Made by a program: the position numbers and the translations under genes. A stretch of DNA of 64,000 nt from Photobacterium aquae (GTDB taxonomy: Bacteria > Pseudomonadota > Gammaproteobacteria > Enterobacterales > Vibrionaceae). This document shows positions 26,047 through 36,730 of this stretch, piece after piece. The notes beneath the pieces are model-generated. The model was not told the origin of the DNA. It saw nothing but the letters and a program-made list of their open reading frames with translations, and ran no database searches. Position 1 is the stretch's first letter; every line of letters begins with the position of its first letter. The stretch lies in NCBI RefSeq assembly GCF_001029445.1, contig NZ_LDOT01000005.1, positions 151,682 to 215,681 on the forward strand, given 5' to 3'.

Positions 26047-28593
26047 TCAGAACAGTTCGTCTGAACTGTCAGAGGTAAAGATCCCCTCGTTTACCCCGCT
26101 TGCCCCGGCCATCTCGGTAGGCTCGGTGCCCTGTTCGAAATACTCGAACATCGAGGTGAAGTCGGTGCTGTTGGTCAGCTTGCCGCTTTCGCGGTCGATA
26201 CGAACCTTGATGATATCGGCTGGAAGGACCTTGCGCTGGACCGGTACATCTTCTAGCGCTTTGTCCATAAAGGCGATCCAAGCCGGTTGGGCGGTTTTCG
26301 CACCGGCCTCGGCACCGGAGGTTTGATCCTTGCCGAGGTTGTTGTTCCACGAGGTCTTGCCCAAGTTGCGGCTATGGTTGTCGAAGCCAACCCATGCGGT
26401 TGCGACGATGTTCGGGCCGAAGCCGGAGTACCATGCATCCTTGGAGTCGTTGGTCGTGCCCGTCTTACCGCCGATATCATGACGCTTCAGGGTTTGTGCC
26501 CGCCAGCCAGTACCGTTCCAGCCACTGCCGTGGCGCCAGTCACCGCCACCCCAGATGTTACTCTCGAGCATTTCGCGAACCAAGAAGGCGTTCTGCTCTG
26601 AGATGACCTGTGGTGCATAGTGTACCGTTTGTCCCTGCTGGGCTAGGTCGCTGGCATCCAGTGATTCTTCGCTGATGGCGATATCATTGGCGACTACCGA
26701 CGATGGGGTAAAACCGGTGCTCTTGCTGTGGCCCCGTTCTTTCTGGCACTCGCTGTTGCAGGCAATATTAGGGTTGGCCTGATAGACCACATTGCCGTAC
26801 GGGTCTTCGACGCGCGCGATAAAGTATGGCTGGACGTAGTAGCCGCCATTGGCGAAAACGGCAAAGCCTTGCGCTACTTCGAGCGGCGTCAGGCTACCTG
26901 CACCTAGGGCCAGCGGCTCCGCGCGCGGTAGGTCTTTCTTCTTAAAGCCAAAGCGGGTCAGGTAATTGATCGTCTCGTCAAGACCGACACTCTGCAGTAC
27001 CCGTACCGCCATTACGTTTTTGGACTGGGCCAAACCTTGACGCAGGCGGGTAGGGCCGTTGTAGGTCGGTGGCGAGTTCTTCGGACGCCATGCTGTGCCC
27101 ATGCTCTGGTCCCAGCGGTTGATTGGCGCATCGTTGACCAAGGTGGCAAGGGTCATGCCGTTATCCAATGCCGCCGAGTAGATGAACGGCTTGATTGCCG
27201 AACCCACCTGACGGATGGACTGGGTGGCGCGGTTGAACTTGCTGTGGATGAAGTTGAAACCGCCGACCATCGCCTTGACCGCACCGTCTTGCGGTGAAAC
27301 CGCGACAAATGCCGTATTGGCGTCCGGCACTTGGCTCAGGGCCCATTGTTCGCCCTTGTGCTGGATCCAGATCTGCTGGCCGGCAGCAAGGATGTCAGAC
27401 GCCTTTTTCGGTGCCGGGCCCTGACGCTTGTCTGTAATGAACTTGCGGGCCCACTTCATGCCGTCCCAGTCAAGGGTCTGGCGTTCGCCGCCTTTGGCAA
27501 TCACTGTTGCGGTTTTACCTTCGACATCTGTGACGACGGCCGGCGTGAGGTCGCCGTAGCTTGGCTGTTTGTCAAGGTGGGCATCAATTCTGGCCATATC
27601 CCATGCGGGTTGGCCGCTCTTCCATAGCGTGGCCACGGCACCGCGGTAGCCATGACGCTGGTCATAGCCCAGTAGGTTGCTGATGGCTGCTTGCTGGGCT
27701 GCGCGCTGCATGGTTGGGTCAACCGTAGTGTAGACACGCATTCCAGAGGTGTAGGCGTCCTCACCGTAGCGATCGACCATCCAGGCACGGGCCTGTTCGG
27801 CAAAGTAAGGCGCGCTCAGTTCGATTTCTGCACCGTGGTAGCGGGCGATAATCGGTTCGTTGCGGGCCTGATCATACTCGGCTTGGCTGATGTAGCCTTC
27901 GGCCTGCATACGGCCCAGTACCACATTGCGGCGAGTCGTCGCGCGATCGACGGAATAGATCGGGTTCATTGTCGAAGGTGCTTTGGGCAAGCCGGCAATA
28001 ATCGCGATTTCGCTCAGTGTCAGCTGGCTGACATCCTTGCCGAAGTATACCTGTGCGGCAGCCCCGACACCGTAGGCACGGTAACCGAGGTAAATTTTGT
28101 TGAGGTAAAGCTCAAGGATTTCGTCTTTGCTCAGAAGCTGCTCGATGTGGATCGCGATGAAAATCTCTTTGATTTTCCGCATGATCTTCTTTTCATTGGA
28201 GAGAAAGAAGTTACGGGCAAGCTGCTGGGTAATGGTACTGGCCCCCTGCCTTGCCGACCCAGACGTTGCAACAACGAAGGCGGCTCGGGCGATGCCGATC
28301 GGGTCGATACCCGGGTGCTCGTAGTAGCGGCTGTCCTCGGTCGCAATGATGGCATGGATCATTTGCGGAGGAATTTGGTCTAAAGATAGCGGAATGCGAC
28401 GCTTCTCACCAAATTGGGAGATCAATTTGCCATCGCGGCTGAATACCTGCATAGGCGTTTGTAATTCAACATGTTTCAATGTAGCCACATCTGGGAGTTC
28501 CGGCTTCACATAAAGGTAAAAGCCAAAAATTGTAGTGACTCCAAGAATTATGCAAATCATTGCAAATATCAGTAATCGCTTTATGAACTTCAC
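26047..28593 (-). CDS. mrcA: Penicillin-binding protein 1A
   Basis: Bifunctional class A peptidoglycan synthase of the inner membrane, 848 residues. It has one N-terminal membrane anchor (about residues 5-28), a glycosyltransferase domain with the catalytic glutamate in ATEDSRYYEHPGID, and a transpeptidase domain with the serine motif GSAIKPF, SKN and KTGTT. It is divergent from pilMNOPQ, an arrangement widespread in gammaproteobacteria. The terminator is shared with oxyR. Confidence 0.96.
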   Translation of the reverse strand: MKFIKRLLIFAMICIILGVTTIFGFYLYVKPELPDVATLKHVELQTPMQVFSRDGKLISQFGEKRRIPLSLDQIPPQMIHAIIATEDSRYYEHPGIDPIGIARAAFVVATSGSARQGASTITQQLARNFFLSNEKKIMRKIKEIFIAIHIEQLLSKDEILELYLNKIYLGYRAYGVGAAAQVYFGKDVSQLTLSEIAIIAGLPKAPSTMNPIYSVDRATTRRNVVLGRMQAEGYISQAEYDQARNEPIIARYHGAEIELSAPYFAEQARAWMVDRYGEDAYTSGMRVYTTVDPTMQRAAQQAAISNLLGYDQRHGYRGAVATLWKSGQPAWDMARIDAHLDKQPSYGDLTPAVVTDVEGKTATVIAKGGERQTLDWDGMKWARKFITDKRQGPAPKKASDILAAGQQIWIQHKGEQWALSQVPDANTAFVAVSPQDGAVKAMVGGFNFIHSKFNRATQSIRQVGSAIKPFIYSAALDNGMTLATLVNDAPINRWDQSMGTAWRPKNSPPTYNGPTRLRQGLAQSKNVMAVRVLQSVGLDETINYLTRFGFKKKDLPRAEPLALGAGSLTPLEVAQGFAVFANGGYYVQPYFIARVEDPYGNVVYQANPNIACNSECQKERGHSKSTGFTPSSVVANDIAISEESLDASDLAQQGQTVHYAPQVISEQNAFLVREMLESNIWGGGDWRHGSGWNGTGWRAQTLKRHDIGGKTGTTNDSKDAWYSGFGPNIVATAWVGFDNHSRNLGKTSWNNNLGKDQTSGAEAGAKTAQPAWIAFMDKALEDVPVQRKVLPADIIKVRIDRESGKLTNSTDFTSMFEYFEQGTEPTEMAGASGVNEGIFTSDSSDELF

Positions 28594-28740
28594 TTGAGAT
28601 TTCCCGTTGCACCGTCATTCGTGCGTTTAATAAGTTTCCACCAGTAGTATAAAGATAACTTCTGGAAAATTAACGCTCTACCGGGGTGTTTAACTTAAAT
28701 AATCATTTTGCTATTCCGTCTAGAGGGAGCATAGCACGGT

Positions 28741-29739
28741 ATGTTTCTGAACCCACTAATAATTGGGATTGATATTGGCCATCATAGTATCAAAGCAGTG
28801 GCCTTGAGGCAGAAAAAGTCCAAGTTGGAATTGGCTGCCTTTGCAGAGGTGGTGCTGTCGGCGTCGGTGGTTAATGATCAGCATAGCGTGAATGCGCCAG
28901 CCTTGTTGTCAGCCGTACGTAAATTAAAAAAAGCAATGCCGCGTGGAGCCAGTAAAACGGTTCTGGCATTACCCGACAGTGCAGTGATCAGCAAAGTCAT
29001 TCAGCTTGACAGTCACCTCAGTGATGACGAAGCAATGTTTGCCGTTGAGCAAGCATTGAGCGCATCGTCGCCATTCCCTATTGATGAACTACGCATAGAC
29101 TTTTTCCCATTGGAATCCGGGGGTTTCAAGGAATCAGCTCCCACCCAGCCATTTCAGGTTTTTGCCGCACGTCGTGAGACGGTGGACAGCCGGACTGAAA
29201 CGCTGCGCAAGGCGCGCCTGTCACCTGAGGTGGTTGAGTTGCAGACCCACGCCTTGCTTTGGCTTGAACAGTATACCCGCGAGCAGACCAAGACCGACGG
29301 GTTGTGGGGGGTGATCAATATCGGCCGCCGCTGCACCGAGTTCAGCGTCAAGCCGCAAAATGGGGCGGCCTATCACCGCGAGCTGGCCTTTGGCAGCGAA
29401 AGCCTGCCGGGCATGCAGCAGGAGGGGCCGTCGGTGACCGGGGTGTCTGCGGAGCTGGTCGAACAGTTTACCAAGCTGTTGTCTGACAACCTCAAGCGCC
29501 AACTACAGCTTTATAACTCTACCCATCCTCGTGCTGCTATGCAGGGAGTATGGTTGAGCGGCGGCGGCCAGCAGTATGTGATGGCAGAGAGCCTTGGCAG
29601 AATGCTGGGCATCGACGTCAAGGTGATGGAGCCGCTATCTGGATTTGAATGCAATCCCAAGCTTAGTAGCCAACTGAACGGTCCGATGAGCCAATACGCA
29701 GTTGCGGCCGGTCTGGCGATTCGAGGGGGTTCCCAATGA
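28741..29739 (+). CDS. pilM: Type IV pilus inner-membrane platform protein PilM
   Basis: Actin-like cytoplasmic ATP-binding protein that docks on PilN and links the pilus motor to the alignment complex. The 332-residue product starts MFLNPLIIGIDIGHHSIKAV, with the phosphate-1 motif GIDIGHHSIK of the actin/FtsA fold. Its stop overlaps the pilN start as ATGA. It is the first gene of pilMNOPQ. Confidence 0.93.
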   Translation: MFLNPLIIGIDIGHHSIKAVALRQKKSKLELAAFAEVVLSASVVNDQHSVNAPALLSAVRKLKKAMPRGASKTVLALPDSAVISKVIQLDSHLSDDEAMFAVEQALSASSPFPIDELRIDFFPLESGGFKESAPTQPFQVFAARRETVDSRTETLRKARLSPEVVELQTHALLWLEQYTREQTKTDGLWGVINIGRRCTEFSVKPQNGAAYHRELAFGSESLPGMQQEGPSVTGVSAELVEQFTKLLSDNLKRQLQLYNSTHPRAAMQGVWLSGGGQQYVMAESLGRMLGIDVKVMEPLSGFECNPKLSSQLNGPMSQYAVAAGLAIRGGSQ

Positions 29740-30320
29740 TCGCAAAACTTAACCTGATGCCGTGGCGTGATGCACGCAAGAAGCAGCACCAGCAACGCTT
29801 CTTCGGCATGCTGTCAGCGGCGATTCTGGTGGCACTGGGCTGTGTCTGGCTGGTGTCTGGCTGGTACAGCCAGCAGCACGAAATTCAGCATGCGCGTAAC
29901 GGACAGCTGGATCAGGAGCTTACCCGTCTTGAAGATGAGTTGTCGATGCTGCCGGAGCTGGATGCCCAGCGCGACGCTCTGGTCGAGCGCCTGGCGGTTA
30001 TTGCCGATATTCAAAAAGGCCGCAACCAAGTGACGCGGCTGCTTAGCTTGATGCCGGGCGTGGTTCCGCAAGGGGTCTATCTCGATGAGTTGTCGACGGA
30101 AAATAACTGGGTTCAGATCAATGGGATGGGTGAGTCGAACGGGCGACTGGCAACCTTGCTCGGCAATGGTGAGCAGTCCGAATGGATTCGAGATATCGCC
30201 ATGCACTCGATTGTTGCTGCCAAGGAAGAACCCAAAGAGCGCACTGTGTTCCGCGCGTCTTTTACCTTACTGCCGCCAGAGCTACACAATTTACTAGATC
30301 AGGGACAGACAAATGAGTAA
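29736..30320 (+). CDS. pilN: Type IV pilus assembly protein PilN
   Basis: Bitopic inner-membrane protein of the alignment complex, 194 residues. The N-terminal cytoplasmic stretch INLMPWR-type motif is present as KLNLMPWRDARKK and binds PilM. A membrane segment follows at about residues 23-42, then a periplasmic coiled coil (HEIQHARNGQLDQELTRLED) and a ferredoxin-like domain. Overlaps pilM and pilO. Confidence 0.93.
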   Translation: MIAKLNLMPWRDARKKQHQQRFFGMLSAAILVALGCVWLVSGWYSQQHEIQHARNGQLDQELTRLEDELSMLPELDAQRDALVERLAVIADIQKGRNQVTRLLSLMPGVVPQGVYLDELSTENNWVQINGMGESNGRLATLLGNGEQSEWIRDIAMHSIVAAKEEPKERTVFRASFTLLPPELHNLLDQGQTNE

Positions 30321-30909
30321 CTGGCAGGACTTGGAACTGGATGAAATGATGGAGTGGCCGGCTGCCGCTCAGGGGGTCGTTGCAACCTTGGTTGCGATTC
30401 TGGTCGCGGCAGCTGGCTATTGGTATTGGCTCTCTCCTATGCAAGATGAGTTGGCCGTACTGAAAAACAAAGAGGCAGAGCTCAAGATGCAGGTTATCCG
30501 GCGGGCCAACCAGGTTGCCGCTTTGCCGAAAATCAAAGCACAGATTGAGATTTTGCAAGATCGCTACCAGCAGGTGGTGCGCCAGCTTCCCGAAGAAGAC
30601 GAGTTGGCCAGCTTGCTTGCTGATGTCAATGATATCGGGGTGCGCAATGGCCTCGAGTTCCATCGCATTGAATGGGCCAAGCGGGTTGAGCATGAGCTCT
30701 ACCTTGAGCTGCCGATCAGTATCGAGCTGACAGGCGGTTATGAAGACATCGGTCAGTTTGCTGCGGATATTGCGGCTTTGCCTCGGATTGTCCTGCTCAA
30801 GGACATAACCCTCGTTCGTGACGAGGAAGATGATACCTTGCTGACACTGAATGTGTCGGCAACGACATTCCGCTTTAAGGCCCCGAAGGCACCTAAGGAG
30901 GAGGTATGA
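30313..30909 (+). CDS. pilO: Type IV pilus assembly protein PilO
   Basis: Partner of PilN in the inner-membrane alignment complex, 198 residues. It has a short cytoplasmic start (ELDEMMEWPAAAQ), one membrane helix at about 22-40, a coiled coil (DELAVLKNKEAELKMQV), and a C-terminal periplasmic domain. Overlaps pilN by eight bases and pilP by four, so it is part of a tightly coupled operon. Confidence 0.93.
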   Translation: MSNWQDLELDEMMEWPAAAQGVVATLVAILVAAAGYWYWLSPMQDELAVLKNKEAELKMQVIRRANQVAALPKIKAQIEILQDRYQQVVRQLPEEDELASLLADVNDIGVRNGLEFHRIEWAKRVEHELYLELPISIELTGGYEDIGQFAADIAALPRIVLLKDITLVRDEEDDTLLTLNVSATTFRFKAPKAPKEEV

Positions 30910-31439
30910 AAAGGCAACAGTGGTTTGCTCTGAGTGTCGCCGCCCTTGCCTTGATGGGGTGCCGTGCCAACGAGGACTCAATAGAACAGTTTATCAACAC
31001 CGCCCATCTTGAGGCGAAGGCCAATGTTGAGCCGCTTGATGCCCAGCCGGTATTTGTGGCTGAGGAGTTTGTGATGACCAGCCCTCGGGTGCCGTTCTTG
31101 CAGCCCCGTCCTGAGTTGGCCCAGCAGGCGCGAAATGCCGCCTGTTGGCAGCCGGAGCTGCGCAGTAAGCGGACGCCGCTTGAAGCCTACCCGCTTGAGC
31201 AGTTGAGCATGCGGGGGGTTATGGGGCAGGGCAGTAGCTTGTGGGCGTTGATTTATACCCCTGCTGGCAAGTTGGTAAAAGTACGTGAAGGGCACTACCT
31301 GGGGGTGAACCAGGGGCGGATTCTCAAAGTTCTGCCGAAGAGTGTTGAAGTTGAAGAAGTATTGCCGGATGGCGAGGGTTGCTGGCTGAAACGCCCGATC
31401 AAGCTGACATTGGCAAAACAGGTTAAGCCTACTAGTTAA
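30906..31439 (+). CDS. pilP: Type IV pilus assembly lipoprotein PilP
   Basis: Links the PilNO complex to the PilQ secretin. The 177-residue product has a lipoprotein signal ending in LALMGC (lipidated cysteine at residue 19), a flexible linker, then the C-terminal beta domain with YPLEQLSMRGVMG and the GHYLGVNQGRIL segment typical of PilP. GGAGG precedes its ATG inside pilO. Confidence 0.93.
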   Translation: MKRQQWFALSVAALALMGCRANEDSIEQFINTAHLEAKANVEPLDAQPVFVAEEFVMTSPRVPFLQPRPELAQQARNAACWQPELRSKRTPLEAYPLEQLSMRGVMGQGSSLWALIYTPAGKLVKVREGHYLGVNQGRILKVLPKSVEVEEVLPDGEGCWLKRPIKLTLAKQVKPTS

Positions 31440-31452
31440 GAGACAGAGAACT

Positions 31453-33165
31453 ATGACAAGTTATGCGTCCCAAGGAAGGAAATATAGTGTATGGGCCCGG
31501 GTCGGCCAAATCGGACTTGCCATTGTGCTGTGGCTTGCTAGCGCAGCCGCCATGGCCTCGGTCTCGAACCATATCCGCGGTCTTGATTTCACCCGTAACT
31601 CGGAAGGGAGCGGGGTCTTGATAGTGGATCTTGAGCAATCTCGCTCGGTAGTTGACTTGCGCCGTAACGGCCGCCTGCTGTATGTCGATTTTATCGACAC
31701 TGATATTGCCGATGACATGCTTTATGTCTTGGATGTGGCTGACTTCGCCACCCAGGTCAAGACAGTTGAATCCCTGCGTACCAAGCGTGGTGTCCGCTTG
31801 GTACTGACCATGAGCGGTGACTACTTGTATGATTACAAGAGCAAGAACAACAAGCTCGAGGTGATTGTTGCCAAGAAGGATCGAAGCAAGATTGACACCT
31901 CGACTATTTCCTATGACAGCAAGCCAATTTCCATCAACTTCCAAGATGTGCCGGTACGTAACGTTTTGCAGTTGATAGCGGAATATAACGATTTTAACTT
32001 GGTGGTATCTGATTCGGTGACCGGCAACCTGACCCTGCGTTTGGATGATGTGCCGTGGAAACAGGTGCTGGATATTATCCTCAAGTCGAAGAACCTCGAC
32101 AAGCGCGAGCAGGGCTCGGTGGTGATGATTGCGCCGAAAGAAGAGTTGATGCGCAGCGAGCAGGAGCAGTTGGAGGCGCAGCGCAAGGAAGAAGAGCTGG
32201 CATCGCTGCAGTCGGAGATCATTACCCTTAACTTTGCCAAGGCGACGGAGCTGGGCGAGTTGCTGGCCGGAGCTGAGGACGGTATTAGTATGCTCTCTGG
32301 CCGAGGTTCGCTGCATGTCGATGAGCGGACCAACTCGATTATTATCAATGATATCCCTGAGAACCTGGCCAACGTGCGCGATATCGTGGCGGCATTGGAT
32401 ATTCCGGTCGATCAGGTGCAGATTGAAGCGCGTATCGTGACGGTTGACGAGGGGGATATTGATGAACTCGGCGTGCGTTGGGGGATTTTGAGTACGGACG
32501 GTACCAATACCGTCGGCGGCTCGATAGAGAATAACCTGGCATCGGTTGGACTGCTTGACCGCAAGGCTACGGTGGACGAGTTCTTGAACGTTAACCTGGC
32601 GGCGACCAGTGCGGGTGCCTCTAGTGTCGCCTTCCAAGTGGCCAAGATGGGCGATGTCCTCTTGGATCTGGAGCTGTCGGCATTGCAGGAGGAGAAAAAA
32701 GCCGAGATTATCTCAAGCCCGCGCTTGATGACCACCAACAAGAAGACGGCCTACATCGAGCAGGGTACCGAGATTCCGTACCTTGAAGCGGCATCGAGCG
32801 GTGCGGTGTCGGTGAGCTTCAAGAAGGCGGTTTTGAGCCTGATGGTGACACCCCAGATCACTGCCGATGGCAAGTTGGTGTTGGATTTGGTGGTTACCCA
32901 GGACAAGGTGGGTGATGTGGTGAAAGCCGGTACTGGCGAAGCGGTGTCGATTGATACCCAGCGAATTGGTACCCAGGTTCTGGTCGACAACGGCGAGACT
33001 GTGGTACTGGGCGGGATCTACCAGCATACGCTCAACAACAAGATTCAGAAGATTCCGGTATTGGGGGATATTCCGGTGCTTGGCGCGCTGTTTAGGAGCA
33101 CAATGGAAAAAATGGGCAAGCGCGAATTGTTGATTTTTGTCACGCCTAAGATTGTCCGTCAGTGA
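31453..33165 (+). CDS. pilQ: Type IV pilus secretin PilQ
   Basis: Outer-membrane channel for the pilus, also needed for DNA uptake in vibrios. The 570-residue product has a signal peptide ending near AAAMAS, an AMIN peptidoglycan-binding domain (about 35-115), an STN/N0 domain (SINFQDVPVRNVLQLIAEY), N1 domains, and the secretin barrel with VPVLGDIPVLGALFRS near the C-terminus. It is slightly shorter than many PilQ proteins, with one AMIN domain. Last gene of pilMNOPQ. Confidence 0.94.
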   Translation: MTSYASQGRKYSVWARVGQIGLAIVLWLASAAAMASVSNHIRGLDFTRNSEGSGVLIVDLEQSRSVVDLRRNGRLLYVDFIDTDIADDMLYVLDVADFATQVKTVESLRTKRGVRLVLTMSGDYLYDYKSKNNKLEVIVAKKDRSKIDTSTISYDSKPISINFQDVPVRNVLQLIAEYNDFNLVVSDSVTGNLTLRLDDVPWKQVLDIILKSKNLDKREQGSVVMIAPKEELMRSEQEQLEAQRKEEELASLQSEIITLNFAKATELGELLAGAEDGISMLSGRGSLHVDERTNSIIINDIPENLANVRDIVAALDIPVDQVQIEARIVTVDEGDIDELGVRWGILSTDGTNTVGGSIENNLASVGLLDRKATVDEFLNVNLAATSAGASSVAFQVAKMGDVLLDLELSALQEEKKAEIISSPRLMTTNKKTAYIEQGTEIPYLEAASSGAVSVSFKKAVLSLMVTPQITADGKLVLDLVVTQDKVGDVVKAGTGEAVSIDTQRIGTQVLVDNGETVVLGGIYQHTLNNKIQKIPVLGDIPVLGALFRSTMEKMGKRELLIFVTPKIVRQ

Positions 33166-33375
33166 GTTAACCCCTTGTTGTTTTACGTTGAAGGCCCGTT
33201 TAAGGGTCTTCTTCGGCAATAAATCCCGTCTAGCTATTGCCAACCCTAGCCCTGTCTTGAGATAATTTTCGGTCTTATCACGAATTAAATGTGAGGAAGT
33301 TGGCGCCTCGGGCTTGTTTTCACTTAAGCCTGCGGGCGGTGTCGTTATATTAACCGCGCGTAAATATTGCTAAAA

Positions 33376-33894
33376 ATGGCTGAAAAACGAAATATTTTCC
33401 TGGTCGGCCCAATGGGTGCCGGCAAAAGTACTATAGGTAGACACCTTGCACAGCAGTTACATATGGAGTTCTTTGACTCCGATACGGTAATTGAGGACCG
33501 CACAGGTGCGGATATCAGCTGGGTATTCGACGTGGAAGGCGAAGAAGGCTTTCGTGTTCGCGAAGAGAAGGTCATTGATGATTTGACCCAGCAGCAAGGT
33601 ATTGTCCTGGCAACAGGTGGTGGCTCGGTAAAAAGCAAAGAGAGCCGCAATCGCTTGTCTGCCCGTGGTATTGTGGTATACCTTGAAACGACGATTGAGA
33701 AGCAGCTTGCTCGTACGCAGCGTGATAAAAAGCGCCCGTTGCTGCAGACCGATACTCCGCGTGAAGTTCTGGAGGAACTTGCACAGGATCGTAATCCACT
33801 GTATGAAGAGATCGCCGACTATGTCGTGCGCACTGATGATCAGAGCGCCAAGGTTGTCGCGAACCAAATCATCAAGATGCTTGAAGAGCGCTAA
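33376..33894 (+). CDS. aroK: Shikimate kinase I
   Basis: ATP-dependent phosphorylation of shikimate in chorismate synthesis. The 172-residue product starts [19 protein letters not shown], with Walker [10 protein letters not shown], the shikimate-binding DSDTVIEDR region and LATGGG. ATG at 33376 is used; a TTG three codons upstream is less likely. No clear Shine-Dalgarno sequence is seen. It begins the aroK-aroB-damX-dam group. Confidence 0.96.
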   Translation: MAEKRNIFLVGPMGAGKSTIGRHLAQQLHMEFFDSDTVIEDRTGADISWVFDVEGEEGFRVREEKVIDDLTQQQGIVLATGGGSVKSKESRNRLSARGIVVYLETTIEKQLARTQRDKKRPLLQTDTPREVLEELAQDRNPLYEEIADYVVRTDDQSAKVVANQIIKMLEER

Positions 33895-33912
33895 TCAACA
33901 AGAGAGCTGGCC

Positions 33913-34992
33913 ATGGAACGGATTAACGTCAATCTCGGTGACAGAAGTTACCCAATTTCAATCGGCGCCGGGTTGTTCGATGACCCAGCCCTTTTCTCTG
34001 CGGCAATCCCTGCCGGACGACGTGTTGTCGTGGTCAGCAATGTAACGGTAGCCCCGCTGTACGCCGAACAGGTGATCGGGACTATCCGTTCTCTCTCTTG
34101 CGATGTTGCTTTGCTCTCCTTGCCTGATGGCGAGCAGTACAAAAGCCTCGAAACCTTCAACCAAATTATGAGCTTTCTGTTGGAAGGCAACTATGGCCGA
34201 GATGTGGTTTTGGTTGCCCTTGGCGGTGGGGTGATTGGCGATGTTGTGGGTTTTGCGGCGGCTTGCTACCAGCGCGGTGTGGACTTTGTTCAGGTCCCGA
34301 CAACGCTGCTGGCGCAGGTTGATTCCTCTGTCGGGGGTAAAACCGCCGTCAACCATCCCCTTGGCAAAAATATGGTAGGTGCGTTCTACCAGCCCAAGGC
34401 TGTGATCATCGATAACCAATGCCTACATACCCTGACCGAGCGTGAGTTTGCGGCCGGTATGGCAGAGGTGATTAAATACGGCATTATTGCCGATGGTGAA
34501 TTTTTCTGCTGGCTTGAGCAGAATATCGAGCGCCTTCAGGCTCTCGATAATGATGCATTGAGCTACGCAATTGGCCGTTGTTGCCAGATCAAAGCTGATG
34601 TCGTCGCCGCAGACGAGAAAGAGTCCGGTGTGCGGGCCTTGCTGAATCTCGGCCATACCTTCGGCCATGCCATTGAAGCTGAAATGGGCTACGGCAATTG
34701 GCTTCACGGTGAGGCAGTGGCTGCCGGTACTGTCCAGGCTGCCCGAGCTGCACAGATGCTAGGCCGTATCGGCGCGCAGGATGTCGAGCGGATCGTCAGC
34801 CTGCTGGAAAAAGCCAAATTGCCAGTTAAGGGGCCTGAGACAATGGATTTTCCGGGCTATCTCAAACATATGATGCGTGACAAAAAAGTGCTCTCTGGCC
34901 AGCTGCGCCTGATTTTGCCGACGGCGATCGGCAAGGCGGAATTGGTGGCTGGTGTGGAAGAAGATATTTTGCGCCGCGCCATCAGCGACTAA
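33913..34992 (+). CDS. aroB: 3-dehydroquinate synthase
   Basis: NAD-dependent second enzyme of the shikimate pathway, 359 residues. Conserved segments include the NAD/substrate region [28 protein letters not shown], and the metal-binding HTFGHAIE and NWLHGEAVA motifs. It lies 18 bases after aroK. Confidence 0.97.
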   Translation: MERINVNLGDRSYPISIGAGLFDDPALFSAAIPAGRRVVVVSNVTVAPLYAEQVIGTIRSLSCDVALLSLPDGEQYKSLETFNQIMSFLLEGNYGRDVVLVALGGGVIGDVVGFAAACYQRGVDFVQVPTTLLAQVDSSVGGKTAVNHPLGKNMVGAFYQPKAVIIDNQCLHTLTEREFAAGMAEVIKYGIIADGEFFCWLEQNIERLQALDNDALSYAIGRCCQIKADVVAADEKESGVRALLNLGHTFGHAIEAEMGYGNWLHGEAVAAGTVQAARAAQMLGRIGAQDVERIVSLLEKAKLPVKGPETMDFPGYLKHMMRDKKVLSGQLRLILPTAIGKAELVAGVEEDILRRAISD

Positions 34993-35003
34993 CTCAGTAG
35001 CCC

Positions 35004-36626
35004 ATGAACACAGATATGCATACGCAGGCGCTGGATCTGGATTCTCAGACCCAGCTTCTCTCTCGTCTCCAGTTCCTTACCCGCTTTAGCTCCAATCTTA
35101 TCCATATCACAGGTGCTGCCGGTGCCGGCAAGACCTGGCTCTCCCAGCGTTACCTCGAAGCATGGGCAGGCGCTCGGCAGCAGGCGCTTTTGCTTTGCCA
35201 CGCCAGCCAGACAGCCAGCCAGCAACGCGCCTATCTGTTGCAACAGTTGGCACCGAAGGCGGTGTTTAATGATCAGGACCCGTTAGGACAAACCCTCGAG
35301 CGTATTTTCGCTGGCGAGCGGGTTGATATGTTGTTGGTGGTTGATGATGCTCACCTGCTCAGCCCAGTACTGGTTGCAGAGCTTTGGGATTGGCATCAGC
35401 AAACACAGGCGAACCGTGGTTCGCAGGTGAATGTATTGCTGTTTAGTCTCCCTGGGCGTTTGGACAGCAGTAATGACCAGACTACTGCGGCGAAGGAAAT
35501 ACACCCGATCGAGGTGGATATCTCGGCATTGGATGAACAGGAATCGCTGTTGTTTGTGGAGCGGGCTTTGGGATTACAACTCGATGCTGCCGCCCGGCGT
35601 TGGTACCGTGAGCAACTCGGGGGACGGGACGGGAATCTGCCCGGGGATCTGGTGAAGATGCAGTACAGCGATGATACGGCAACAGCCGGGTATCGATTTT
35701 CGCCGAAGGCGGCCCTGGCTCTTGGTGGGGCGGCAGCCCTGCTTGGCCTGGGATGGTGGCTGTGGTCAGCGGAGCCCGCTCCGTCCCCAGCGCCAGTTGT
35801 CAGCGGTGGGATTAACCAGCAGCAATTGGATCAGGCCTTGGTTGCCGCCGATGCGAAGACGGTGTCGGGCAATACGGATCTGCCCGCGTCGGGTATCTAC
35901 GATGACAGTGCGAGTCTGCCACCAGAAGTGATGCTGGAAGGGCAGACGGTTGGCCGCAAGGACAGCCCCCCTCGTGTTGTCGTGCCTTCGGCGGTTGTCG
36001 ATGCCATGCTCGATGAGCAGGCTGTGGGTGGATCCGGTGAGAATGCCGTAGTGGCAAGGCAGGATCTGCTGCAGCCCGTATTGCCCGAAGGCAAGCCGGT
36101 GCTTGAACCGAAAAGCGCCGAGGAAAAACGTGAACCGGTGCCGGTAGTTGCTCCGGAACTAAAGCCCGAGCCCAAAGCGAAGCCTGAGGCCCAAACGGTA
36201 ACGAAGCCGCCGGTCGTGCCGAAACAAGCGGCAGCAGAGACGAAGCGGCCAACGGCCAAGCCGGTCCCTGAGGTTAAAGCCGCGCCGAAAACGCCACCGG
36301 CGGATAAGTCAAAAGCCAGAGCGAAAGCTGAGCTGGGGGCGACGTTGCGCCAGTACCCGCCGCAGCATTATGCCTTGCAGCTTGCCGCAGTACGCTCGTT
36401 GCAGGCGGCCGAGGAGTTTTTGGCAGATTACGACATGGCGGGGAAAGCAACGGTATATCGGACCCTGCGTAGTGGTGAGCCGTGGTTTATTATCGTGACA
36501 GGCAACTATCGCAATGTTGCCGCAGCCCGCGAGGCAGAGGATTCGCTGCCAGCTCGGGTTCAGGCTGTTCAACCGTGGGCGAAGTCATTCCGCCAAATTC
36601 AGCTTGAAATGGATCGCGTCAAATAA
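35004..36626 (+). CDS. damX: Cell division protein DamX
   Basis: SPOR-domain division protein of the inner membrane. The 540-residue product has an N-terminal AAA-like region with the P-loop GAAGAGKTW near residue 40 and DDAHLL, a single membrane segment at about 233-250, a long Pro/Lys/Ala/Glu-rich periplasmic linker (about 280-440), and a C-terminal SPOR domain (YALQLAAVRSLQAAEEFL to the end) that binds septal glycan. Position between aroB and dam is the standard one. Confidence 0.94.
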   Translation: MNTDMHTQALDLDSQTQLLSRLQFLTRFSSNLIHITGAAGAGKTWLSQRYLEAWAGARQQALLLCHASQTASQQRAYLLQQLAPKAVFNDQDPLGQTLERIFAGERVDMLLVVDDAHLLSPVLVAELWDWHQQTQANRGSQVNVLLFSLPGRLDSSNDQTTAAKEIHPIEVDISALDEQESLLFVERALGLQLDAAARRWYREQLGGRDGNLPGDLVKMQYSDDTATAGYRFSPKAALALGGAAALLGLGWWLWSAEPAPSPAPVVSGGINQQQLDQALVAADAKTVSGNTDLPASGIYDDSASLPPEVMLEGQTVGRKDSPPRVVVPSAVVDAMLDEQAVGGSGENAVVARQDLLQPVLPEGKPVLEPKSAEEKREPVPVVAPELKPEPKAKPEAQTVTKPPVVPKQAAAETKRPTAKPVPEVKAAPKTPPADKSKARAKAELGATLRQYPPQHYALQLAAVRSLQAAEEFLADYDMAGKATVYRTLRSGEPWFIIVTGNYRNVAAAREAEDSLPARVQAVQPWAKSFRQIQLEMDRVK

Positions 36627-36730
36627 CGTTCATAGTGGGAGATATTTCCGGGATTTCGGTATCAGAGGCAGCATGAATGGTGTACAATCCGCCACCTTTC
36701 GTTACAAAGTAGGTATTGGTGGTTAGCCGA

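Noticed and set aside
31432..32637. 401-codon open frame antisense to pilQ
   Set aside because: Shadow of the pilQ frame; no family features, while the plus strand encodes a complete secretin.
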